A DNA stretch of 64,000 nucleotides from Cylindrotheca closterium (Eukaryota; Bacillariophyta; Bacillariophyceae; Bacillariales; Bacillariaceae): positions 186,001-250,000 of the forward strand of contig CAKOGP040001113.1 in assembly GCA_933822405.4 (NCBI GenBank), in the 5' to 3' direction. Under the pieces are notes generated by a model. It had not been told where the DNA came from. It ran no database searches and saw nothing but the letters and a program-made list of their open reading frames with translations. Positions 9,233 to 20,351 of the stretch are shown here, piece after piece. Made by a program: the position numbers and the translations under genes. Each line of letters opens with the position of its first letter. Position 1 is the first letter of the stretch.

Positions 9233-11434
9233 GTTGGACCCTCGACAATAAGGGAGTGAATGACATATGAATGTCTGACACGATCCAAGTATGCAAAAAA
9301 AAATCACAGAGACTCAAGGTATCTTCCAGGACAAATACGCGCAAGCTATTCAAAACCTCTCCATGGAACTCGATAGATCCAAGAATCATTCATTTAGGGA
9401 CAGAGATTATTGCATTGAAACTCTTGAGCACGCACGAGAGGCACACTCAACGAAGTTGTGATGATCAAAACAAGAACATAGAATAGGGGAAAAGCCAACA
9501 GCAGCACTAGACAGAGGAGATCACAGTCCTTGGCTACTGCAACACAATACTATAAAACGAAATAGACCAATCTACTTTTGAAACATGATTTGCAATCTTG
9601 AATGGATAACTAATTCACTAGACTCAAGAGTCATCTGTCGTAAATTCAGGGAAGGGTTTCAGTATAGGATAGCAAACAGTGCCCACGAGCAGCGGCTCAC
9701 TCCATCTGTTCGAGCTCTATATGTAGAAGTTTCTGGCATTGTTCGTCTGATCTCATCATCAAAGGTCATGAATCTTGAGATTCGCTAAGTTTATTTTGAA
9801 GTGCTCTGCTTCATTTGGTGACTACCTCGCTCGTCACATTCTCCAACAGCACCTATACTACTCGTCATAGTTGAAGTAGCGACTAATGACAGTGGACTAG
9901 TCTGACTCTCTTCCACAGTTTTTCGTTGTATCACGAGCCAATACTTTCAAGACATGTCGATGAAGAGGAACAACTGCCAAGCACACGTCGATGAAGAGGA
10001 ACAAGTGCCAATAAACGAAAGGAAGATGACTTCAACTGCTTCTCACTGTCAAAAAGTTCTCACTTTTGGATCTCAAAAAGACGGATCTTAGAATGTTCTG
10101 GAGCATGATCCTCCTTCAACTCGTCGAGGCAGAATTATGGGCCGTTTTGCATCCAGTTGTTTTACATATGCATCGGCACACTCTCTTTTCTACAGCTTCT
10201 CAAGGCTGGAGAGTGCTGCCATATCTATTTCCTTCAGGCAGAACAATGGCACTTTTGCAAGAACCATTCGGAAACCTACTGTCTATCTTCCGTCTGTGGC
10301 TGGTGAAGAAACTCTATGCATCTTCCGGCTCCTGTGAAGACTCTGAACTAAAATGCCGAGGCTTCCGAGAATTCTTCTTTTTGAGACACTGAAGCATACA
10401 ACAACCAGCCCTCACAATTTGGCTTGACACCATTTTGATCAGCTGACAGAGAATTTTATGGCAAGAGAAGGAGGACGAGCAGGTACGAACCATTTTAAAT
10501 TGAGAGACATCACACACCAGAAAATTGACCCATCATAGGTTAACTAATCAACTTCCTGTTCATCAAGGACGTCATGGCCAAGGTGACCATGGAAGAGGAG
10601 GGGGAAGAGGACAACCAAGGCGCCCCCGTGGCAGAGCCTACACTCGCAAAGAGTTTGAAACTGTGTTTGAAGTTCTTCGAGTGTGGCTTCCTATCACGCT
10701 CCTGAATGGATGAAATGTGCTGATCTCATCAATCAGAAACTTGAGCAACCTCGTCCATGGGACTCTATTTGCCAGAAATGTAACAACTTGATCCGTGCAG
10801 TTGAACCTTCATAGGAATTCATGCAGATGCAGGTGAAATTGGGGGAGAATGACTAGGTCGAATATTAAAAAAGGAATCAGACGAATCGAAATTTTGTTAT
10901 TTTGGACTTTCGGGTCAAAAGGTGCAATTGGACTCACTCGACAGGCCCTAAATATGGAATTTCTCCGGAGACGGAGAAACGTTTGGAAAAATGGATACTG
11001 TATTCATTGCATAGTTGATTTTTTTAATATGTGCTGGTACTCTTTGTTGATTCATTCAAACGGGGAGGAGAACGGAGCGAAGAACAAGGACTTCAATGGA
11101 AAGAAGAGCGTTCGCGATTGTACCATTTACGCCCATGCTGTTCCCACAAGTTTTTTTGCGTCTTCATAGCCCCTTCCACGGGTATTGTGACCAGAAGTCT
11201 TCCGTTCGCCTTTTCCCACTATGTGCAGTGCACAGTATTCTGCCGCTTTTGGATGATTCGCCGCGTCCAATCGACCGGAAACATCACAAATCTATGAGGG
11301 CTATTAGGTATGCGTTACTCCGAAACGAGAAACACAAAATGACACTGCCACAAAAATACCAGCGATAGTCCAATAACCAGTGAGTCCAATACCATACCAG
11401 TCAACCAGAACAAGCTCATACTTCTCAAGACAGT
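9233..11434. other. 2.2-kb region without an intact gene
   Basis: The first 550 bp are homologous to the 3' flank of copy 2, including a fossil of the F-box gene end listed separately. From about 9800 to 10860 there are short open frames, among them a Gly/Arg-rich stretch (HGRGGGRGQPRRPRGR, about 10576-10640) followed in another frame by CADLINQKLEQPRPWDSICQ and a C..C pair. These may be remains of a decayed gene, perhaps gag-like, but I cannot identify it. The last 150 bp match the promoter region of copy 1. Confidence 0.4.
9645..9715 (-). pseudogene. Fossil 3' end of the F-box-like gene
   Basis: About 65 bp resemble the end of the coding region at 12534-12602. The parental codons for EQGQVERAAASGHCLLNY have a degraded equivalent here with small indels, and both have the same TTCAGTATAG context. 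It lies at the same distance behind copy 1 as the intact gene lies behind copy 2, so it was probably carried along when the copy-1/copy-2 segment duplicated. Identity was judged by eye at roughly three-quarters. Confidence 0.6.
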
Positions 11435-12031
11435 ATGGCCAAACACGTAACCTTCAATGACATTGTCCAAGCTCGGAAAACCATTTCTCGCCAAGACTAT
11501 TCCGAGTTGGAAGCTCATCATTCGTGGCTTTCTCCTGATGAAATGGAAAAGATGACCGAGCGTTGTTTCCAGACGGCTGCTCGTATGGAATCGGGCAAGG
11601 AATCGAAACGAGAATCTACGTACCGAGGATTGGAATGTTTGTCTGACAAGGGAAAGGATAAATTGGACGCCGTCATCAATTCCTGCACTGACGCCGTGTT
11701 GGACGAACAAGATCGTCAATTCTATTTGTTTGAAAAGATCCAAGACAGTGAAATGATTGCCTTGGCTTCTATGGACTGTTCAGAAGAATGTAGTAAAAAA
11801 GCCTTGAGGCGGGGTCAATCCGATGCTCGAGAAGCCAAACGATGCTACCGTCGCATGAGAGACATGGAAACCTCGAGGACTGGCAAACACAACAACAATA
11901 ATGGTTCCGCTTCCTCTTTTTCGGTTAGTGATGAACACTCCGCAGGAGCGATTCCCATTCTAAAGACTGGCAATACAAAGGGCGACATTCGTGAGTCCGC
12001 CTTGCCACAATTCCAGGAAGTCATGTGCTGA
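11435..12031 (+). CDS. YRGLE-family protein, copy 2
   Basis: A 198-residue protein close to copy 1. It shares KHVTFNDIVQARKTISRQDY, the SGKESKRESTYRGLE core, FEKIQDSEMIALASMDCSEE and the C-terminal IPILKTGNTKGDIRESALPQ. It starts at an ATG directly before KHVTF. The upstream DNA is homologous to the copy-1 leader, but an ATG at 11339 there is followed by an in-frame stop, so the acidic N-terminal tail of copy 1 is lost or noncoding in this copy. The 3' flank stays homologous to that of copy 1 for about 270 bp. Confidence 0.72.
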   Translation: MAKHVTFNDIVQARKTISRQDYSELEAHHSWLSPDEMEKMTERCFQTAARMESGKESKRESTYRGLECLSDKGKDKLDAVINSCTDAVLDEQDRQFYLFEKIQDSEMIALASMDCSEECSKKALRRGQSDAREAKRCYRRMRDMETSRTGKHNNNNGSASSFSVSDEHSAGAIPILKTGNTKGDIRESALPQFQEVMC

Positions 12032-12103
12032 GTTGAGTCCTCGACACTCTATGGAAGTTTTGCACGATTCACATATGCCACAATAAGACAATCATCGTAC
12101 TAT

Positions 12104-12154
12104 ATACACACACGCAGACACACGCACACAATTTAACACACACACACACACACA
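12104..12154. repeat. CA-rich microsatellite
   Basis: Interrupted (AC)n tract behind copy 2, including an uninterrupted run of about ten CA units. It is absent from the homologous 3' flank of copy 1, so it expanded or was lost after duplication. Confidence 0.85.
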
Positions 12155-12526
12155 CAAGATCGTCCAGTACGCGGAAGCTATTGGAAGCCGGTCCATAGAA
12201 CATCATGATTCCAACAGTTGTCCATTGATGGACAGAGTATTTGCATTATTGACATGGTGGAGCACAAGAGCACACTAGACGAAGATGTTATGTATAATCA
12301 AAACAAGAACGAACAATATGGGGAAAGTCAACAGCCAAAGACTGGAAGAACGATAGCTCTTGGCTATTGGTTATTGCAATGCAACACTATAAAAGGAATA
12401 AGACCAATCCGCTTTTGAAACATGATTTACAATTTTGAATGAATAGTGGCTACGTTCTCTCGTGCTAGAGTATGGACCGACGAGAGAAGTGAGTCGCTCA
12501 CCTGTCTTATTTGGATTCAAAAGCCC

Positions 12527-13387
12527 TCATGGACGGCGTTCAGTATAGTTTAGCAGACAATGCCCACTTGCGGCGGCTCTTTCTACTTGTCCCTGTTCGA
12601 AATTGAAGTCAAGAGGATAGAGTAAGCGCAATTTTACTCGTGGATAGCAGGAAGTCATAAAGCCCAACACTAGAACGTCGAGATCTTCACCAGAGTAGAT
12701 AGTTACAGAAGGATCTTCGACTCTGCCTTGCTGCGAGTGAGTGACGCAAGATAAAACCATCCCAACGCCATCTTCATCCAATTCGCCTGGCGATGTGTTG
12801 GAATTTTGAATTGTCATCATGGAGTTAGAATCACACATGTCTTCAAATGCTTTGGCATACGCCTGGATAGCCATAAGCTTTTCAAAGTTCGACTCATGGG
12901 AAAACGAAGGGCTCAACCGAGGGTCATTGCGTAAAGGGAATGCTTGGGGATGCCCAAGAGTGACCCGAGAAATAGACCGAAAGGACTGCGGGATCAGCCA
13001 ATCAACCATTCTGGGCCAAAACGATTGCTCTTGACGAGGAATGCTCGTTGGCCGAATATACGGAGGAATGCTCGTGGGCCGAAAAGACGGTGGAAGCATC
13101 GAACCCCTCATCGCGGGCCAAAAGGATGGCCCCTGACGAGCGGAACGCATGTCTTCACAAGATGGAGGATTATCTACACTCATGAGTGGATTCGCTCTCT
13201 CGAACCATTCCAGGATGACTTTCCACACATCCTGTCGATTGGGAACGTGCTTGGAGAAATGACGATTGATGGTGGCGACATTCCGCAGATCTGGAACAGT
13301 CAGAAAAAGGAGCGCAAACTCAATCATTTGTTCTCCCGACTCGTTTTGAGCAAGCAAAATGCTTTCGTTGCTTTTGTTATTGTTCAT
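12527..13387 (-). CDS. F-box-like protein
   Basis: A 286-residue protein from the ATG at 13387. The open frame runs further upstream to 13690, but that part reads as low-quality coding. Residues of about 20-60 (MIEFALLFLTVPDLRNVATI, then NRHFSKHVPNRQDVWKVILE) resemble an F-box: a hydrophobic helix, LPDL-type turn, C/N-rich helix and a WK near the end. F-box proteins recruit substrates to SCF ubiquitin ligases. The middle contains imperfect repeats around PSFWPxM and SFRPTSIP. The C-terminus has no recognised domain. The gene converges with YRGLE copy 2. The F-box call is inference from pattern only. Confidence 0.5.
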   Translation of the reverse strand: MNNNKSNESILLAQNESGEQMIEFALLFLTVPDLRNVATINRHFSKHVPNRQDVWKVILEWFERANPLMSVDNPPSCEDMRSARQGPSFWPAMRGSMLPPSFRPTSIPPYIRPTSIPRQEQSFWPRMVDWLIPQSFRSISRVTLGHPQAFPLRNDPRLSPSFSHESNFEKLMAIQAYAKAFEDMCDSNSMMTIQNSNTSPGELDEDGVGMVLSCVTHSQQGRVEDPSVTIYSGEDLDVLVLGFMTSCYPRVKLRLLYPLDFNFEQGQVERAAASGHCLLNYTERRP

Positions 13388-13871
13388 GGTCTTGGTGTTT
13401 CCTGGCAACAAAACGAATAGAAAAAATAGTGCGTCGAGTGAGAGTGAAAAGCCACAATCAAAAAGTAAGCGAATTATTTGCGCCTTGCTACTGGAGTGCG
13501 ATGTGAGCATCCATTGGATACTATCGATCATGATTGTGATAGTAGTTCTTATCTTACCTTGAGCTGCTAATATGGTGAGAATGTCGGCTGATGGTAACTG
13601 TTTCGTTGTTGACGCCAACAGAAAAATGATTCTTGATTCTATTTTGTGATGTTTGATTCTAAGCTTTAGTCGACGTAGTCCAAATCGCAATCAAAGTACT
13701 TCCAAAGTCCTGACGTTTTGAAATTTTGAGCAAATTTTCACATAGCGTACCTGGTACTGTATTCAAATTCAAATATGATTATATCATCATCGCAAGATTT
13801 TCAATTTGCATCTCCTCTCCGCAATAATATCATACTGTACAGTTTGAAGTTGCATCCGAAAAACAACGACG

Positions 13872-14279
13872 ATGCCACCAAAGAAGAAAGCCAAGACGAC
13901 AAAGAAGAAGTCTCCACCCATGTGGCTGGTCATTTTCGACAACAACAATGGTGGCTATGACGAGCATACCATAGAGCATGCTTTGTATGATAGTCTGCAA
14001 AAGGCCACTGCTGGCGGGCTCAATCTGATGGATGCCAATTCTCCATGGGGAAGCGAGTGGCGACATGGTGTAGAAGGATTAGGCCATGAAGAGGAAGAAA
14101 ATTGTCACAGCTTTGAGTACATTCCACAACTTGGTGCCTCTGGTGGGGATTTAATATCGAATGCAAATAGTGACGTCGATAGCCATCATGTAGTGGTATC
14201 CATCCGTCCATTGGAGGTAAACCCATCGAAACTACCAATTCCAAGCAGCTCGCCAGTAGAAGGTCAAGTCTTCTTCTGA
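13872..14279 (+). CDS. Small Lys-rich hypothetical protein
   Basis: A 135-residue open frame beginning MPPKKKAKTTKKKSPP, which looks like a nuclear localisation or nucleic-acid-binding tail, followed by an acidic body with no family I recognise. The ATG has a good context (acgATGC after an AAACAACGACG leader). It lies between the outward F-box-like gene and the glycosyltransferase. Not confirmed as coding beyond the open frame and clear composition shift. Confidence 0.45.
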   Translation: MPPKKKAKTTKKKSPPMWLVIFDNNNGGYDEHTIEHALYDSLQKATAGGLNLMDANSPWGSEWRHGVEGLGHEEEENCHSFEYIPQLGASGGDLISNANSDVDSHHVVVSIRPLEVNPSKLPIPSSSPVEGQVFF

Positions 14280-14788
14280 TTGAATGATTGTTGGAACGAA
14301 GTGTGGATTGCTTGACGATGATTTGTGCGTACGCGAAATTACAAGAGTTCAGCAGCAACCTACTATGTGTTACAACACGATTACTTCCATAGTAGTACAC
14401 TAAATTAGTTGTGCTTCTGTGACTGTATGTTGCTTTGATTTCCTGATCGCAGAGCATTGCGGATCGAAGGTCATGCGTGCCTTGGTGATAAAAAGTTTGG
14501 ACCAACGAAGCTTATTTCTTTATTCCAAGGAAGGAGGAAAGTGCCGACAATATCATTTCCCCTTACAATCATTGAGGATGCCGGCTTGTGCGTCGTGACA
14601 GCTAGTGTTTGGTGCCTTCTATCGAAATACGAACAGCACGTGCCCAGGGTATCAGCATAGCACAGAAACTACAGAAAGGCACCCACCCACCTTGTAGCAA
14701 CCTTGAATAAAGGCAGAGTCGATACTGAATTGTCAGATGATCCAGCAACCAAACCCTTTGCTGTCCAACTGCATCCACTTCCAATCAT
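14280..14788. other. Convergent intergenic region
   Basis: About 510 bp between the small Lys-rich gene and the glycosyltransferase 3' end. No gene, RNA or repeat is recognised. Confidence 0.45.
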
Positions 14789-16021
14789 CTACGTGCTCGC
14801 TTGTTGTCGTTGCTTGGCATTGCTCAAGTAGTCCCGGAAGCGTGGATAGACCCATCGCTCTTCCATCCCCTTTGGTTGATATTTGTTCGACAGATACGGG
14901 GTGAATTCTTTTCTCCATATATCCACATTTCGATTGGCCAACGTATTGCGATCCTCTGCCTTGCCTTGGACGGCGTGATACACGTGCATCACGAAAAAGT
15001 CCCACAGCACCCGAAATTCGTATTTCGACAAAGCCAATTCATGGGTAAAACTCGTCTTGTCCATTCCAAACCCCCGAAAGGTTTCCCAATACTTTGGTAA
15101 TTCTGGACTACGGTAGCAAAGAAAATACGGCTCAAACTCGGGATTGGGTTCAATGAAATAGGAAAAGTCATCCATGAGGGTTTGGTTGGGACTGGTTCGA
15201 TCGTTGGCCGTCCATGCTTTGTAGTAGATCTTGGCATGTCCCGGAGCATAGTGCCACTCCATGGCGGACTTGTTGTGATACATGGACACCAATTCCTTGC
15301 GCGTGGAGGGAGGCGTAACTCCTTGCAAAAGCGCAAATACTGGAAGAATGTAGAGCGTTTGCTGTTGGAGGGATTGCCGAAAGACGTCATCATCATTCTT
15401 CAGCTTCCTAGTCAATGTTTGGTAGGAATTGGTGGAGGGCAAGAAATCCGCATCCAACGAAATAATATAGTCACTTGGAGCATTGCTGATTGCCAGATTT
15501 CGTAGAATGTTGTGAGGATACAAAGGGGCAAGGCTTTCATTGCGTTCTCGGTAGGTTGAAAAGACAACATCATGATCACTGGTTTGGTAATTAGTCGTAC
15601 GAAACCGTTGGTATTCTGCCGCCTCTTCCTCCGATGTTAGGTAGACTGCAACCGACATTGGGCCCTTCCATGATTCCCTTTGTGCAGCAAGACGATCTAG
15701 CTTGTCCACCGACACGTGCGTGCACAAGACAATCTCCAATTGGGTTGCTGTTGTCCTTATTGACGAATTTGTATTCGTCAATTCATCATTCTCTTTTTCT
15801 CCAGTGGAAACTAGCAAAAGTCTATTGGTGGTTGACGTTCGGCTCACGATAACACTATTCGGAATCTCATTGTATCCGACAATAAACGAAGAAGAAGAAG
15901 AAGAATCATCGTGTGACAGTAGTGCTGGGTGGAAGAACCATTGGCCTAAAACGCACAGAATCACCACGGTACTGGTAATAGTCAACACTAATAGTAATAA
16001 CGTCCAGGCCGCCCCTCTCAT
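14789..16021 (-). CDS. GT49-type (LARGE/B4GAT1-like) glycosyltransferase, type II membrane protein
   Basis: A 410-residue protein with a single N-terminal signal anchor (residues 6-32, LLLLVLTITSTVVILCVL), as in Golgi type II glycosyltransferases. The domain starts near residue 94 with LEIVLCTHVSVDKLDRL, then SWKGPMSVAVYL, then YPHNILRNLAI and SLDADF with the DxD-like metal/sugar-nucleotide motif at 190-192. The C-terminal part (FRGFGMDKTSFTHELALSKY, then FFVMHVYHA) matches the conserved end of Glyco_transf_49. Animal relatives add xylose/glucuronate units, but the diatom acceptor and donor are unknown. There is a Ser/Asp-rich stem after the anchor. It is divergent from YRGLE copy 3. Confidence 0.85.
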   Translation of the reverse strand: MRGAAWTLLLLVLTITSTVVILCVLGQWFFHPALLSHDDSSSSSSFIVGYNEIPNSVIVSRTSTTNRLLLVSTGEKENDELTNTNSSIRTTATQLEIVLCTHVSVDKLDRLAAQRESWKGPMSVAVYLTSEEEAAEYQRFRTTNYQTSDHDVVFSTYRERNESLAPLYPHNILRNLAISNAPSDYIISLDADFLPSTNSYQTLTRKLKNDDDVFRQSLQQQTLYILPVFALLQGVTPPSTRKELVSMYHNKSAMEWHYAPGHAKIYYKAWTANDRTSPNQTLMDDFSYFIEPNPEFEPYFLCYRSPELPKYWETFRGFGMDKTSFTHELALSKYEFRVLWDFFVMHVYHAVQGKAEDRNTLANRNVDIWRKEFTPYLSNKYQPKGMEERWVYPRFRDYLSNAKQRQQAST

Positions 16022-16617
16022 TAGCTACGATATTGATTGATTCGCATTGGTATTTTTGCGAAACTGTGTGACAATCGCGCTTCAATAACGGTTTGAAAAT
16101 ACTACGCGTGTGTGCCTGCTTTGCTTGAACATGGACAGACAAGGAGGTGTTTGAACATGCTTTGGCGGTACGGTATGCTCATTTTTTGAGCTGTGAGGAA
16201 AGTGTCGCTCCACCCGCCCATCGATTTAGTCAGACAGGCGCCAACACACCGCTAATAGGCTTCATTCGCTGTCATTTAGGTATTCGTGAAGTTGGTGTCT
16301 GTTAGCTAAACACCAAATCGTAAAACGCTAAATAGGTTCTGGTTCATCGAATTTCGTTGCCAAAGAATGTAATCGGAGAATATTTCAACAATTATTACCC
16401 AAAATACAAAACGACACTTCTTTGAACTTCGCGCGTGAGCAGTTTGGGCAAAACGCAAAAAGTGCGCAGCGATTATGATAGAAACGCGGATTCACACTTG
16501 CCTGCGTATATTTTTGATCAGACCCTCATCTTCATCTCTTCCTCCTCCCAACATAATATTTTGGTTTCGTATCTTCATTCACACCAACATCAACATCAAC
16601 ATCAACGCCAACAAACA
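16022..16617. other. Divergent promoter region
   Basis: About 600 bp between the outward-facing glycosyltransferase and YRGLE copy 3. It holds a (CAACAT)n-like tract at about 16582-16604 just before the copy 3 start. No other feature is seen. Confidence 0.45.
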
Positions 16618-17388
16618 ATGAATACGGAAGAAATCAACGACTTTGACTCCATGCAACAAATGGGGAATGCCAGCCTCTCCACGATTGGGAGTTTTGAAGA
16701 GAGTCTTCACGATGATAATAATTTCCACAATTCTTGCTCCGTCGACTCCCTCGATGTCCTGCAGCCTTCCACCATCGATACCATTGCCACCAATGACAAT
16801 GATTCGATTGGTTTTGAACAAAACAAGACAGTTCGTTGGGCTCCCTCCATGACCAGTGAACGACCCTACATATCACGGTACGACATGTCCTTTGAAGAGG
16901 CACAACGAACCTGGATATTAGCAGATGAAAAGACCAAGTTGATGGAATCGCATGTGGCCGATGTCAAACGCGAAAAGGAAGGTCTGCCGGAAGAAGAAAC
17001 TTGCGCCTTTCGAGGTTTGGATGGTCTGCATAACGAGCGAGCAGCCGAGACACGAAACAATATCATATCGTGCGTACAAGCGGTCTTGAACGAACAGAGC
17101 CATTTGCGGGAGTCCAACCTTGTGGACCCAACCCAACTTGCCTTGGTATCAGCGAGCTTTTCTGGTGGAAGCCGGCAAACTGCGCTGAAACGTGCGGAGG
17201 TGGATTTGCAACAAGCCAAGGAAGTCTACAATGATCGGACTGATACTATTATCATTGGAGAATCCAACTTTTGCTCGTCCCCAAAGAGTGTAACATCACC
17301 GTCCTCCAATTTTGGCAGACCAGCTAATACCAAGCATTATACAAGCTCACAACAGACACGAGTGATGTTGCGGGGTGGTCTAGTTTGA
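16618..17388 (+). CDS. YRGLE-family protein, divergent copy 3
   Basis: A 256-residue divergent member. The conserved order is kept but motifs drift: TVRWAPSMTSERPYISRYDM, then TWILADEKTKLM, then FRGLDGLHNERAAETRNNII in place of YRGLE, then AVLNEQSHL and a basic helix with ALKRAEVDLQQAKEVYND. The N-terminal 65 residues are acidic and Ser/Asp/Asn-rich, as in copies 4-8. The ATG at 16618 is chosen because upstream codons read a His/Gln repeat from the leader. The Glu to Asp change in RGLE and loss of the ESGK block suggest an older duplicate. Confidence 0.66.
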   Translation: MNTEEINDFDSMQQMGNASLSTIGSFEESLHDDNNFHNSCSVDSLDVLQPSTIDTIATNDNDSIGFEQNKTVRWAPSMTSERPYISRYDMSFEEAQRTWILADEKTKLMESHVADVKREKEGLPEEETCAFRGLDGLHNERAAETRNNIISCVQAVLNEQSHLRESNLVDPTQLALVSASFSGGSRQTALKRAEVDLQQAKEVYNDRTDTIIIGESNFCSSPKSVTSPSSNFGRPANTKHYTSSQQTRVMLRGGLV

Positions 17389-18665
17389 TATTGTTGCTTG
17401 ACAATGGCTATCAGCCAGTTTTGCCATATTCTAATTTTGATTTCATCTTGACTTTCCGTACTACTACTAATAAGTACCTACTTTAAAAGTGTTTTGCAGG
17501 GGCCTCGTCGCCCAGTCATGTTTTTCATTTGTTGGTACTTTGTTCCAAGCTCTTCGTATGTTCTTGCCTGTCAGTATTGAGGAGGAAAAGCATAATTGGT
17601 GGAGTAGGAAATCATTCACACATATTCATCATCAGACTCCGAAATGGTTTTTGGCTATCTGGAACCTGACATACTACTGTATATTACGATCGTTCACTGT
17701 GTTTTTTATAGGTTGCTCCTATAGATACAATATCTTTGCACTTTCAACTTCCAGTCCTGATTTTGCTTCAGACCGTCCTATTCAATTCCTCAATCCGGCC
17801 CGGCCCGTCCGTTTTACTCTTACATACGTCGTCTGTCCTTGCCTTTGGTCGCAAATTTATGGTTTGTTCGGCTTAGTCGGATTGTTGCGGTTTGCTTTGC
17901 ATGCATTGCTTTTTTATATGTACGGTATCATTCGAGATATTGGAAGGATTGAAGCCTGCCTTTTTGAAGGCAACGATTGTCCTTCATGCGGTGGTCATGA
18001 TGATCTCGTCCGTTCCATTTCTCATCGATCATCATCATGACGATGCCTCTACTAGAGTTTTCGAACCAACACTTAGTATCGATTGAATGATTGATTCATT
18101 CATTCAAGCATGCTACTAACGCTATCTTCCACTATCTCCAAGCCAGTTCAAGATTTACTCTCAAATGCGTCTCTTAAAAAAAAGATTGCAGGAAAAATCA
18201 TCCCTCTTCCAAGCTTCTACACTTCACCACAAGATGAAATCGAACCGCCGCGATGTGAATATGGTACATATTTGCCTGCCCTTGAAACGCCGGGCAATCT
18301 TGCATGTGGTGGCGAAGCCACCAAAGCAAGATCGAAATTCACGATGGTAGTTAGAGAAAAGTTGGGAGAGTACTTCTTCGCCCCCTAACGACTAATAAAT
18401 TCATAAATGCAACAGGAGGTCACAATAAATCCAATTTTGTTTTCATCTTGGTTCGTTTCCTAAATGGAAATGACCCGAAACTCCTGCATGATTTTGATTG
18501 GACAAGATGCCATCCAAGATCGAAACCAATCTTCTGCTCGTTGTGACTGACCCGCATGCCGGACACTGATGCGTTTCAAAACCAGAACCTTCACAGCATT
18601 GATTCTCACACTTCACACAGACAACGAATTGTTCAAACAAAAGCAACAGCAACAGCATCATCAAC
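17389..18665. other. 1.28-kb region without a convincing gene
   Basis: Contains a 183-codon open frame at 17489-18040 starting at GTG, and shorter ones. Composition (Cys/Phe/Ser/Tyr-rich) and lack of any motif argue against coding. The end of the region is the promoter of copy 4. Confidence 0.4.
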
Positions 18666-19370
18666 ATGTCCTCATCCATATGCTCAGATGAAGACCTTAC
18701 CTTTGATGACACACTAGACAATGATGACATCAGCGAATGCTCCACAATCTGCACATTCACAAGCTCCTGCGAGCTTCCGCTGCCAGAGAAGCGAGTCCAG
18801 TTTGCCTCTCATGCGTACTGTCAGTACACGATTTCACGCTACCAAATGACATTGGACGAAGCATTGCAGACGTGGATCTTTTCCACTGAAAAGTCTCAAA
18901 TGATGAGAAACTACTCATTGACAGCAGAACGAATGAAGTCTGGCAAGAAGCCAAAGAAGAATTCGTCTTATAGAGGACTTGAATGCTTTCATGAATCAGA
19001 TGCAGATGAGCTCCGAGAGACTATCAAGAGCTGTGTGGATGCCGTATTAGACGAGCAAGACATCCAAAAGGGCAAGGAATCACTGGACTGGAAGAAATTC
19101 GCCAAGCGCTCCAAGAAGCATTCCAAGGCTTGTGTCAAACTAGCCCTGAAACGGGCCAAGGATGATGAAAGGGAAGCCAAGAAGGCTTACCGAAGAATGG
19201 AAACCCCAGCTTCCGAACGAAGCAGTAGGCACTCTCGTTCTAACCGATCTTACTCTGCTCACAGCTTTACTCTACCAGAGAATTTCAAGACTGGAGACAT
19301 GCCTCGTTCCATTCTCAAATTGGATTCCTGCACGGAAACAAGCACGGATTCCGCCGAAGTCGCGGTTTGA
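18666..19370 (+). CDS. YRGLE-family protein, copy 4
   Basis: A 234-residue protein starting MSSSICSDEDLTFDDTLD, an acidic Ser-rich N-terminus. The core reads KRVQFASHAYCQYTISRYQM, then TWIFSTEKSQMM, ERMKSGKKPKKNSSYRGLE, SCVDAVLDEQD, and KRAKDDEREAKKAYRRM. The Lys-rich GKKPKKNSSYRGLE block is the same as in copies 5-8, so this copy is the closest relative of the tandem array. The C-terminus ends with PRSILKL, similar to the ILKTG tail of copies 1 and 2. Confidence 0.74.
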   Translation: MSSSICSDEDLTFDDTLDNDDISECSTICTFTSSCELPLPEKRVQFASHAYCQYTISRYQMTLDEALQTWIFSTEKSQMMRNYSLTAERMKSGKKPKKNSSYRGLECFHESDADELRETIKSCVDAVLDEQDIQKGKESLDWKKFAKRSKKHSKACVKLALKRAKDDEREAKKAYRRMETPASERSSRHSRSNRSYSAHSFTLPENFKTGDMPRSILKLDSCTETSTDSAEVAV

Positions 19371-20351
19371 CCCGTCGATTTTCTCCAAGTTTTGTAGTCA
19401 TAACCTTTGTACTAAGATAGATTTCCATTTGAATAAAATACTACCCACAGTACAGTAACAATGGAATTCCCCCTTTACATTGAGTGTGGCCCAACTGGTT
19501 AACGGGCAATACGAGGCATCAGCATGAAAGGGGAGCCGGTAGTTTGTTTCGGTGCTGGAGGGCAGTCGCAGTTTTATTGGGTTCCTGGCACGTACAGTAC
19601 TGGCACAAGGTACTGTACCAGGTACGGTACATGCATCGCAGTCATAATTCATACTGTGTGAAATCTTGTTTCATATTTTCTCCGTTTCTCATTCGCATGA
19701 GGTACCGGTAGTACTAAGCTAGATTCTCTTGTGGCGCCAGCCAGCTTGGCAAGTAAGTTGGCCTGCCTGTGCTGAATTCTTCGTCACCACCACGGACGTC
19801 GTACCAGTTAATTCTTGCGAAAACTTGTTCAGACATTGAGCCACAAACAATGAAATGTACTTACCGGTATCTCTAACATTCAATGTCATATGTCATGTTA
19901 TCATCCTTAATTTTTAACAATTCTTCGTCCATTTTTAGAAATATTGAAAGCTTACTACCAAAATTCTAGACTTTTGAGCTTAAATTTTTTGTACTTAAGT
20001 GTTCACTTCATACCTGCATACAGTTTGTAAAACTTCCAGCACTACAACTTTTTATAGGTTGAACCCGTCATGAAGGGGAGGTTGCAATGTTCACTTTCTC
20101 TAATTGAACGCTTCGTGGAAAGTTTTTATCTTATAGGTACCGTATATATATATAATATACAGCAAGAAGACAGCTGTTGAAAGCGATTGCCAGATAATGT
20201 TTCGTATGTCAGCGCGAACAGAGCGAAAACTCGGAGAAACATTGAACATGTCTCTCGACCCACCGATTATTACACAAACTGAAAACGGATCGTCTTCCGT
20301 TTTTGTCTTCTCACAAATCCAAAAAATTGTCATTATATATTCATCATCTTC
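19371..20351. other. Intergenic region with GTAC palindromes
   Basis: About 980 bp, AT-rich in its second half. A cluster of GTAC-based palindromes lies at 19591-19632, including GTACCAGGTAC at 19615-19625. From about 20079 to the copy 5 start it is homologous to the 5' flanks of copies 6-8 and is their likely promoter region. Confidence 0.5.

Noticed and set aside
10066..10713. Possible gag-like or RGG-protein gene
   Set aside because: Short frames in different phases with no diagnostic zinc knuckle or paralog; kept only as a remark in the region entry.
17489..18040. 183-codon open frame as a gene
   Set aside because: Starts at GTG, first ATG deep inside, Cys/Phe/Ser-rich with no motif, no paralog, and no splice signals that improve it.
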